Source of the DNA: Spongilla lacustris
Taxonomy: Eukaryota; Porifera; Demospongiae; Spongillida; Spongillidae
DNA: 64,000 nucleotides
Direction: 5' to 3'
NCBI GenBank assembly: GCA_949361645.1
Contig: OX442415.1
Span: 29,182,562-29,246,561 of the forward strand
Under the pieces are notes generated by a model, which saw only the letters and a program-made list of their open reading frames with translations, did not search any database and was not told the DNA's origin. The position numbers and the translations under genes were made by a program. Shown here piece by piece: positions 55,977 through 64,000 of this stretch (positions are counted from its first letter, which is position 1; every line of letters begins with the position of its first letter).

Positions 55977-56831
55977 TAGTCTCGCAAGCCAGACGTACTA
56001 TGACGTGGACTGGGGACTAGCACGAATAGTACGTCTGGTGACATCGGCCACTAATGCATATTCAAACTGCTATCTGGAATTTAATCACACAACCGCGTCA
56101 CATGAAATATGTTATTCATAATCCTAAGTCACATGCAAGGCATATTGAACACATGGCTCAACGGCGTACTAAATGCCTCGTCACGTGGGTGGTAGAAAAG
56201 CCGGGCCAACGAAGGAAGATAGAAACATGCCTACCAGAGATAATATATAGATATAATCATATTATCTCTAATAATATAATTATATAGATATACCGGTATA
56301 TTATCTCTGCCTAAACACGGTACAAAACCCGGTGCCTTCATGTACCTCCCAAAATATTATTTACAGCTACACCAGTTTCACCAGGGTAAATAGCAGCGGA
56401 TACCACGTTCAGTGATAGCCCTCACCTGTTCCTTCATTAACTATGGACTTATCTGTTGTTTTAAGTAGCTCGTCGAAAATATACTCTCGTACCAAGACCC
56501 AAACATAGTGTTGCCACTGTCAGTCTGAACCTAAGGGTAGCAAAACGAACGTAAAAAAAAGTGCTTTCCGGCCAATTCCTATGGTTGACCGAACTACAAA
56601 TAGCCCAGCTGCGTGTACAGCTTCCAGAATTGCCGATTTGGCCATATTAAGGAATGCAACAAAACCGCTAGAAGTCGCATGACATTATTTAAGCTGTATT
56701 CTGATTGGGTCTGCTGAAATTTGTGTCAGAATAAATAATTAGTGGCCAATGTCCCCAGACGTACTACTCGTGTTAGTCCCCAGTCCACGTCTTAGTACGG
56801 TACGTCGAAGTATGTCTGGCTTGCGAGACTA
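55977..56831. mobile_element. MITE with ~85-bp TIRs and 9-bp TSD
   Basis: Ends TAGTCTCGCAAGCCAGAC with further inner match (GACGTGGACTGGGGACTA, CACGA-TAGTACGTCTGG). Flanks are GTGTATCTA (55968-55976) and GTGTACCTA (56832-56840), a 9-bp duplication with one mismatch. The TAG[C/T]CTCG start and 9-bp duplication match the AcademH-like element at 20210. A GATATAATCATATTATCTC-type hairpin lies inside (about 56236-56310). No ORF of note. Confidence 0.85.
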
Positions 56832-56913
56832 GTGTACCTAGCAGTATAGTTAAAGGAAACAGGAAATTGGTAAATTCAAATTTGTGGCATCACCATCAAC
56901 TAATAATATACAG

Positions 56914-59900
56914 GGTGTTTCACAATCAACGAAAATGGTTTATAAATTAACCTCAAGCAGTTAATTAACTGGTTATTGTTGATAAAAGTTCTAACAGCAA
57001 AAGAAGAGATGCTGGTAAAATAAGAAGACTTTTTAAAATAGTTAATTAAAGTCCCAAGACCCCTATTCATTTCATTAATGTTAATAAATGTAGGGTTGGT
57101 GCTTAGTTAAAAGCTGCAACTTAATTAACTGCTTTCATTTAGAAGTTATTCAAAGTTGAAATCTTGATTTTTTTTATTTTCGCAATGTACTTGAATCGGA
57201 GCGCCATTGTATCTCGATTTAGTGGTTTGAATTTATTAATAAATTCAGCGCAGTTAATTCAAGGAAATGTTGGGCATTTGGAAGCCTCTAAAATGGTATG
57301 TTTTTGTTAATTTAAAGTTTTGATTTTATTAACACCGGATCCGTGAAAATCGAATACTTTTAGAGCCTTTTTTGTCGAACTAACGTTTTAGAAAAATTTG
57401 TCGGAAACGTTCCAATTGCCTAAACTGCCATTTTTCCAAAATTGCAACTCTCTACATGAAGTTTGGAGCTGTTCCCAGGCCTGCAACTACTTTCGTTCAT
57501 AAGCTACATTATATTAAAGCTGAAGGGTAAGACCGAGAACCGGTAACGGGACACTTTTTTGTCTCGCGCTTTTGGTATTGAAAAATAGTATAAATATGCT
57601 CACCTTTATCGGATAAGTAGGGTTCGAACTTATTCTGGCAATAAACTACTACGCTGGCGTCGAAACAGACATCGCCTTGTTTGCGTCTCGGCCCCAGACC
57701 CAAATATTGGTAATAATTTTTTTAATTAATGAGTTACGCGCACGCGTGAAATCTTATACTTATACATGTAGTACAAGCTATGAACAAATGAAACTATTGC
57801 ATAGCCATATGTTCTTCTACACGTTTGATGAGGTCAGGCTTATTCCCAGACTTCTTGAGCTGGAAGTGATGGAGGTATGCTTCAAGCTCTGGCTTTTTCC
57901 AGGTAGACAGTTCCTTACCTACATCAAGCTGTTCAAAGGGCACCCTGTTTTTCACATTTCTTCCTCAACAGTCTCCACTACCAGAATCATGAGGCCTACC
58001 ACGCTTACGAACTCCAATTGATGTCTGGGGCTTGTTTCCAACACTTTGATACACAGCACGAATCTTCCCAACAACAGGCAGCTCACTCAATCGGATCAAA
58101 TTGTGAGACTGCATCTCCTCAAGTCTTTCAAATACCCCATCAGCTGATATTTTCACCTTACCAGTGCCTTTGTTCTCACCAGCTTTCCAGCATTCATGGA
58201 TTACACTACTGACTTTATTAGTCAGCTCAGGATGCATGTTTTTTCTTATGTGTGCCCAGCCAGGAAAAAAGTTGGGCTCAAAACTTGCAAACAGAATCTC
58301 ACTGGTACCTTCCATCTGAAACATGACTGATGCTTGGTCAATTGCACCTCTAATAGTGAAGTTCATCTTGGTAAGCAGCTGGTTGGCATACTTCATAGCA
58401 ACGCTGAGGGCATCCTTAGGCTCATTCAAACCACCACATACATGACCTTCAAGCAATACTTGGGACTTGAAGTGGTACAAGCAGACAGTGCACTGTGGAT
58501 ATACAATGCGTATGGCATTCAATGCCTCCTCATCCTTATGCTGCTTCTCTACATGACGTTCCTCTCGCTTGCTTATACTCAGACATCTCTTTTTGTATCG
58601 CCTCCTTTCCTTCCTCACTTGCTTACACACATCATCATCATCACTGTTAAGAGTTACCGTAACACCTGTAAAGTTGATGCCCTCCTTACCCATTGGGGAA
58701 ATCATTGATGATGCATGGCACGAAATAATGGGCACACACAAAGATGGTACCTTCTGTCCCAGGCAGTCATACATCCACATCTGCTGTTCACCAGCAACTG
58801 TTACGTACTGGGTTGCATAAAAGGTTGATATGCCAGATATTGCAGGGATGGATGCAGTGCGATACGGAGCCCCAAAATCTGGTTTCACCAATAAAATAGT
58901 AGCATTTCGTACAGATGTATTGACAAGTGCCACAGCTAGTTGCTTGGGTGTGGAGACCTTCCTCCCTCCCTCTCCCTGTGCTAGATATGCATCCACTTGG
59001 GTCTGCTGGTGGGAAAAATGGGTGTCGCACACATCCTTGCCGCTTTGCACCTCATTGTGGAAGTAACCCACCAGCTTCAACCCTGCAGCTGAGGAGACAT
59101 AAGGTAGAAATTGCTTAGTCTGCTTCCCAGCCAGGTTTTTGGCGTTGTCACTCTGGACAATAATTTTGGTCAGATACGGAAATCGATTTTTCAAGGCATG
59201 CATTGCTGCCTCCAAGCAGGATAGAACAACATTGGCATCAGCCTTCTGCTCATCTTGAACAATGCAATCGATGAAATGCAGAGCAACCTTATCTGATCCT
59301 AAATCACCATCCTCTTCCATATCTCCCACCTCCCCCTCAGCCTGACAATCTTTCCCCTCCTCCATCACAGCATCTTCCCTCTCCTGCTCACCAGTATCCT
59401 CCTCAGACTCCATATCACCTTCTTTATCTCCCTCCCCAAAAAATCCCTCACCCTCCCCCAAAACCTTCTCTCTCTCTTCCTCCCGAAAACCCTGCTCCCC
59501 CTCTCCACAGCCCTCCTCCCCAAAACCCTCCTCTTCCCCAAAAAAATCATCTTCACCAACACCCTTCCACTCTAATTCATCGTCCTCCATGCCACAAGCA
59601 TCCTTCTCACACTCTGTAGCACCATCTATCCCTTCAATACTCTCAGTAGTCAACTCACTAACCATGCCATCCTCTTCTGTTTCCATGCTCAGGTTCCGCA
59701 ATCGTGCCTTGTCCCTGGTAAAGTCAATTTCCACATAGAGTGCATTGCGTGACTCACTGATGCATCTGCCATCCTGCTTGGAGTCGGCCTTAACATACAC
59801 ACCAGCTCCCCACCACAGTATTCCTTTTTTCCCATAATAAGAATCCCCACCTTCACGGAAACCCTTTGCCAGGAACTTCTGCTTAAAGTCGAAGACCATG

Positions 59901-62333
59901 TAAGCAGTATCCGAGTCCATTTGTGCAATGGCTTTTTTCATGTGGTATGCCTGCTGGGATGCTAGCATAAAATGAGCCATGTATCGATATGTGCGACGCT
60001 CACACTGATGTATCGTGAGAAGGATATCTGCTACCTCAGATAGCCTGGTAGGATCCTCATCCACTTTGGCCATGCACACTTTCCTCAACTTATCGTAGAA
60101 GAGGAACGGACTTCTGCAGGCACTGCACTCAAGGTGACCACCAGCCTTTGATGTCTTGTTGGGCTTCCTTTGAAGAGCCAGGTCAAGGGAAAACACTGGT
60201 GAGTGTGTGGTGGCATTGTTGCTGTCACTTGCCACAGTTCCCCTTGTTTGCTCACACAGAATCAGTTGGTTACAAACCTGGTCCACAAACATCTTCTGAA
60301 ACGCAGCTTGTTCAAACCTGTCAGATTGAGCAGCCAACTTCTCCAGTTCCTGGTATGCATTGAAAAGCTGATTTTCATGTACCTGAGGTACATGTATATG
60401 GCAGTGCCCTGTATGCTCATCTGATGCCTTGACACCCTCCTTAACATGCACTGCATATCCGTAACTAAGGAAGGTATACACATCAGTACGGAGAAGACGC
60501 AGCTCATCACGCAGGGTGTGGTCCAGGTCTGAGAGAGGTGCTAGCAGATCTATAACCTTGTCCATAATGGCAAAGTTGTCTGTGTGGAAGTTCACCTTAA
60601 TATAGTCTACCCCTGCACGCGCCTCCTGCTGCTTTCCTCCTCCGGTGATGGTTTTGGCGATGGAGTAGAAAATCGGCCTTCCAATAGGTGACTTCCCAGG
60701 AATAGCATCTTTGTACCTCTCAGAGTACACCTTGTACATGGTGGCGATATCGTGCTTTAAAACCAGGGACCTCATCGCAAAAACATTCTCCAAATCCTTC
60801 CATCTGAGATTCCTATTTGGAGAACGTTTTCGGACTTCCCATGCAAGACGTCCAATGTTATCCTCACTGTATACAAAATCCACAGCAGATTGAATCATGT
60901 CCACGTGTACACGGGAGTGTGTCTGGTTAAACTCTTGAAGTTTTACACCATGTGTTAGGTACAGCTGGTCTACCTTGGCTTGAAAACTTAGGCGCTTAGC
61001 ATAGCTGTTGCTGATTCTGAGTAAGGATGCTAAGTATTCAGATGGCACATGAGACAATGGGACAAGAAGCTTCCTTGCATCTGTAGACGTGTACCGAGTT
61101 TCATGCTGCAGCACTTCCCTGATGGTATTGGGTATGGTAGTGAGCATACTCACGTCTATTGGTGTAGTAACAGAGGTAGGAACGTCTTCTTCTTCATCTA
61201 TCTCCAACTCATCAATCGACTGTCCAGCATTCAGCTGCTCTTCTGCCATTGACATAATGCTGCATACTGCCTTCAACTTGCTATCACATTTTAGCTTCAA
61301 ATTTGGAAGTAACAAGTGGATCCAAGCCTTCACCCCTCTTAAAAACACGTTGTCTACACGTTGCATAGCAGTAGCATCAATATCAGCCTCGCTCGCGTTC
61401 ACCACCTGACATCTATTATCGATGTGTGGGAGCCTTCGCACGCTACTTTCATGCTCCTTACAGCCCATCAACTCCAGCACAGCGAGGATGTGCGCTTGCG
61501 ATGACGAAACTTGGCTGATATCTTCCTTTTCAGGAGTTTCAGCAGTTACATTGCTGTCGAGTACTCGATCGCGAGCTGCACGTTCGGGATTAACGCGCTG
61601 TACGAGTGGGCTAGATGATGGTGGCTCCGATGGTGATTCGCTCTCCTTTCTTGGTCGACCGCGCGCAGCACGGGGTGCACACATGCAACAACTTACGCAG
61701 TTAGTACGTGCATCACACCGGTCACATACCGGCTTCTTATGCTTCGGATAACATGCAAGTGTAGACATTATAGCGACCAAATCGAATTATTATTTCCGTC
61801 ATTAATAACCTACAAAACCGTAAATCCAAGTCTGGGCACGACGCTATGCAGCTACAAGTGAGTTTTGTACATGATTTAAGCTAACTGCAAACGTAGTATC
61901 TATTTTGCCTTTCTAGACGTACTGAATGACAATTAAATTCGTATTCAAAGCTGCTCCTAATAGCCTAGAAAAAAAGTGTCGTCCGCAACGCTTCGTTACC
62001 GAAAAACGCACAACCGCGTCGCTTTGAAAGTATAGAGGTTGGCCTCAAAGATAAGTATAAAGCTGGCAATAATGTCACATGTCATGGCGATACATGTACT
62101 ACATAAAAACATGTATTATCAGACAATTGGTATTTTCCGACTAATTTTTTAATAAAGAGGGGTTCGACAAAAAAAGTATTCAATTTTCATGGACCCGGTG
62201 TTAAATTAATTCTATATTTCGTTTGTTTATATCAACATTTAAACGCACGTTAATAGAGCATTTATCAATCATTTTAAGTTAATTAACTGCTTGTGGTTAA
62301 TTTATAAACAATTTTCCTTGATTGTGAAACACC
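56914..62333. mobile_element. Apparently intact 5.4-kb DDE-type DNA transposon
   Basis: Inverted ends GGTGTTTCACAATCAA(C/G)G continue through TTTATAAATTAACC and AAGCAGTTAATTAACT. A second inner inverted block (AACACCGG(A/G)TCC, GAATACTTTT, TTTGTCGAAC) lies at 57335-57410 and 62110-62210. The only long gene is the 1271-codon ORF on the minus strand. The target-site duplication was not resolved. The left inverted region is longer than the right by about 200 bp. Confidence 0.85.
57965..61780 (-). CDS. DDE-type transposase-like protein, 1271 aa, intact
   Basis: A single uninterrupted frame. Cysteines at residues 10, 19, 22, 28, 31, 32 and 34 followed by an AT-hook-like RGRPRK (40-45) suggest N-terminal DNA binding. 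An acidic stretch runs from about 700 to 835. Candidate catalytic residues are D631 in VFDFKQKFLAKGFREG and D878 in IIVQSDNA, with HNEVQSGKDVCDTHFSHQQ (908-926) just after; E910 or D919 could be the third. A C2HC-type finger (CTVC...HVC) is near 1097-1115. The FDFKQKF / YGKKGI-W and SDNA / H-E-Q-GK--CD patterns are, from memory, shared by an uncharacterised family in cnidarians and oomycetes; no standard superfamily was recognised. It lies centrally between the inverted repeats at 56914 and 62333. Confidence 0.75.
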   Translation of the reverse strand: MVAIMSTLACYPKHKKPVCDRCDARTNCVSCCMCAPRAARGRPRKESESPSEPPSSSPLVQRVNPERAARDRVLDSNVTAETPEKEDISQVSSSQAHILAVLELMGCKEHESSVRRLPHIDNRCQVVNASEADIDATAMQRVDNVFLRGVKAWIHLLLPNLKLKCDSKLKAVCSIMSMAEEQLNAGQSIDELEIDEEEDVPTSVTTPIDVSMLTTIPNTIREVLQHETRYTSTDARKLLVPLSHVPSEYLASLLRISNSYAKRLSFQAKVDQLYLTHGVKLQEFNQTHSRVHVDMIQSAVDFVYSEDNIGRLAWEVRKRSPNRNLRWKDLENVFAMRSLVLKHDIATMYKVYSERYKDAIPGKSPIGRPIFYSIAKTITGGGKQQEARAGVDYIKVNFHTDNFAIMDKVIDLLAPLSDLDHTLRDELRLLRTDVYTFLSYGYAVHVKEGVKASDEHTGHCHIHVPQVHENQLFNAYQELEKLAAQSDRFEQAAFQKMFVDQVCNQLILCEQTRGTVASDSNNATTHSPVFSLDLALQRKPNKTSKAGGHLECSACRSPFLFYDKLRKVCMAKVDEDPTRLSEVADILLTIHQCERRTYRYMAHFMLASQQAYHMKKAIAQMDSDTAYMVFDFKQKFLAKGFREGGDSYYGKKGILWWGAGVYVKADSKQDGRCISESRNALYVEIDFTRDKARLRNLSMETEEDGMVSELTTESIEGIDGATECEKDACGMEDDELEWKGVGEDDFFGEEEGFGEEGCGEGEQGFREEEREKVLGEGEGFFGEGDKEGDMESEEDTGEQEREDAVMEEGKDCQAEGEVGDMEEDGDLGSDKVALHFIDCIVQDEQKADANVVLSCLEAAMHALKNRFPYLTKIIVQSDNAKNLAGKQTKQFLPYVSSAAGLKLVGYFHNEVQSGKDVCDTHFSHQQTQVDAYLAQGEGGRKVSTPKQLAVALVNTSVRNATILLVKPDFGAPYRTASIPAISGISTFYATQYVTVAGEQQMWMYDCLGQKVPSLCVPIISCHASSMISPMGKEGINFTGVTVTLNSDDDDVCKQVRKERRRYKKRCLSISKREERHVEKQHKDEEALNAIRIVYPQCTVCLYHFKSQVLLEGHVCGGLNEPKDALSVAMKYANQLLTKMNFTIRGAIDQASVMFQMEGTSEILFASFEPNFFPGWAHIRKNMHPELTNKVSSVIHECWKAGENKGTGKVKISADGVFERLEEMQSHNLIRLSELPVVGKIRAVYQSVGNKPQTSIGVRKRGRPHDSGSGDC

Positions 62334-62606
62334 AATATCCAATCAGTAGCCATTGCATCTTTGTGTTTATGACCTCAAATTCATTGCAGGTTCAGCCAAG
62401 ACATGGTTATCATTCATTAACATAGTACTTTTATTGGCAGTTGTAAACTTATGTCATTGTGTGTATTATTAAGGGGGGGCGGGGGGAATAAGCGACCGTG
62501 GTAAGTATCAGTCCTTCCTATTATATTATATAATCTATTTACATGCATGTATCTCAACTGTATTACACAAATAATGAGAGTAATATCTGCATGCATATTA
62601 TCCTAG
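62334..62606. other. Intron or 5' flank of the Roc-COR gene
   Basis: A block around 62402-62460 (CATGGTTATCATTCATTAAC) repeats 54917-54975. Contains a short G run (62472-62485). The exon acceptor TTATCCTAG ends at 62606. Confidence 0.5.
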
Positions 62607-64000
62607 CATTTTCTCCAAAGATGTATTTCAAAAGAGGATATCGTCTATTTTGGATAATTACAAAGACGTAACTTTTAAATTAAGAATTATCAAATTGATT
62701 TTCTATGGAACACCAAGAGCAGGGAAAACCACACTTCGTAAGCAACTTCTCACATTTGTGGAGGATCCACTTCAGCCATCCAGTGCCACCCTTCAGCCCA
62801 GTACAAATATAGCAGAAATCTGTGACTCTGTTTTTGTTGAAAGAATAGTCATGACTAATGAAGAAAACAATGTGTGGAGATGGACTGTTCAAAAATTAGA
62901 TGACATAGCAAAAACACTGCTGCTATGTTTAGATAACCAACTGTTGCAGCATGAAAACAAAACCATACACATGGATGTAAGAGAAGAACCAAATATGACT
63001 GCAGCACAAAGTCCTATACCTGTGTCTCTTATGCCTTTAAATCAGTATGTACATAAATTGAATGAAGAAATGGCTGGCACACCAGAGTATGTTCCACCAT
63101 CACCGATTGTGACAGAAATGGAAAAGAATCATGTCCCAAAGACTATGTTACCCACTGTTGAGCAAGATAAAATACATGCCTCAACTACAGACTTAGATAT
63201 AAAGCAACTTTTTTCTGAAGCTGTTAAAACTGGGCAATGGTCAGAGGTAGAGAGTGCTCTTAATATTGACAGAGCAATGTTGATGCAAGTTATTGATGGA
63301 GGTGGACAGCCCAGCTTTCAAGAAATATTTCCTCTCCTCATAAGTGGTCCTTCAGTAACACTTCTCATGTTCAAACTGACAGATGATCTTCAGAAGGCCT
63401 ATCGTGTTCAGTACCAGCCAACTGATGGAGTGGAGCACACATGGAAGGATACATATGTGGTCAGAGATTTCATTTTTCATGCCATCTCCAGCATGGTTTC
63501 ATTTACACATGGTATAAATAATCCATTTGGTTCTAAAATACTACTAGTTGGTACTCATAAGGATAAAATAAAAGGCTCAGAAGACCAAAAGAAAGATGAA
63601 ATTATAAAGATTGCTAAGTCAATGCATGGCTGGCTGCAAGGGAACATAGCATTTAAATCCATACATGTTAAAAAGGTTGAAGACTTAGTCACTGGTATTG
63701 ACAATTTTAAACAAAAAGATATACAAAAAGTAAAGAAAAAAATTGAAGAATTACTATCTCAAACACCTTCTCATGATATTCCAGCTCCCTGGCTGGTATT
63801 TGATTTCGTTCTCCAAAAATATGCCAAATCAAATCAGTTACGTAAGGTTGCAAAATTAAAATGTGAAGAAATTGCTAATAAATGTGGTATAAAAGATGAC
63901 GAGTTTGAGGTGGTCCTACAGTATCTGCACTATGAAGCAGGCACATTGCTCTACTATTCTGATATCCCTGAACTGAGGGATTGTGTTATTACTGACTTCC
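62607..64000 (+). CDS. Roc-COR-like GTPase exon (continues past window)
   Basis: From an acceptor at 62606 the frame stays open for 464 codons to the window end. P-loop YGTPRAGKTTLRKQLL (about 62704-62750); a switch II-like VIDGGGQPSFQEIFPLL (about 63292); a base-recognition VGTHKDK (about 63548), replacing NKxD; then a COR-like start PAPWLVFDFVLQKYAK (63782) and FEVVLQYLHYEAGTLLYYSD. This is the order of Roc followed by COR in ROCO proteins, large multidomain GTPases used in signalling and innate-immunity-type receptors. An insert of about 100 residues rich in polar residues separates the P-loop region from switch II. The start codon must lie in an upstream exon. Kinase, LRR or death domains may follow outside the window. 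Confidence 0.78.

Noticed and set aside
55621..62606. FN3 exon and Roc-COR exon as parts of one gene split by the transposon
   Set aside because: The FN3 exon ends with an in-frame stop and no in-phase donor was found, so they were annotated separately.

Overview
This looks like animal nuclear DNA, most likely from a sponge or another early-branching invertebrate. The evidence is AT-rich sequence, short spliced introns (51 to about 150 bp), small multi-exon genes (trypsin-inhibitor-like modules, FN3, Roc-COR GTPase, a seven-helix receptor), a 2A-like peptide gene, and a very dense load of transposons, foldback elements and microsatellites. A run of 200 Ns (46604-46803) marks a scaffold gap. 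The species assignment is inference.

Layout. 1-3130: an inverted 15-bp minisatellite, then a decayed DIRS-like tyrosine-recombinase retroelement on the minus strand. 3131-6355 and 16131-18745: two copies of a segmental duplication (SD1), each carrying the last two exons of the same minus-strand gene. 6945-8415: a MITE and a nearly perfect 1.3-kb palindrome. 9.6-10.2 kb: a LINE 3' relic. 11.9-12.9 kb: a seven-transmembrane receptor-like gene. 13.3-15.7 kb: microsatellites and a second inverted 15-bp minisatellite. 20.2-22.6 kb: a transposon with ~160-bp TIRs and a 9-bp target duplication; it encodes a spliced zinc-finger/DUF6589-like protein on one strand and a RecQ-like helicase exon on the other. 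22.7-24.3 kb: a LINE relic interrupted by a Ty3/gypsy fragment. 25.5-26.3 kb (minus) and 43.8-44.4 kb (plus): paralogous secreted cysteine-rich TIL-like genes. 26.36-35.42 and 35.90-40.10 kb: a second direct duplication (SD2). The second copy lies inside a complete hAT-type element (35852-41359, 8-bp target duplication). The first copy has been interrupted by another member of the same hAT family and by a 5-bp-duplication element.

After the gap come a CT-rich satellite, a tandem array of exon-like units, a two-exon gene with a 2A-like peptide (49.7-50.3 kb), a minus-strand gene of at least four small exons (51.45-52.4 kb), a RecQ-fragment element, an FN3 exon (55.3 kb), a 9-bp-duplication MITE, an apparently intact 5.4-kb DDE-type transposon with one 1271-codon ORF (56.9-62.3 kb), and the start of a long Roc-COR GTPase exon that runs off the window end.

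Pairs of duplicated loci act as filled and empty sites for several insertions. They give exact target-site duplications for four insertions: 5 bp twice, 4 bp and 8 bp. Host genes are few and small; most of the window is layered mobile DNA. All family assignments come from reading motifs by eye and from memory, without database searches.
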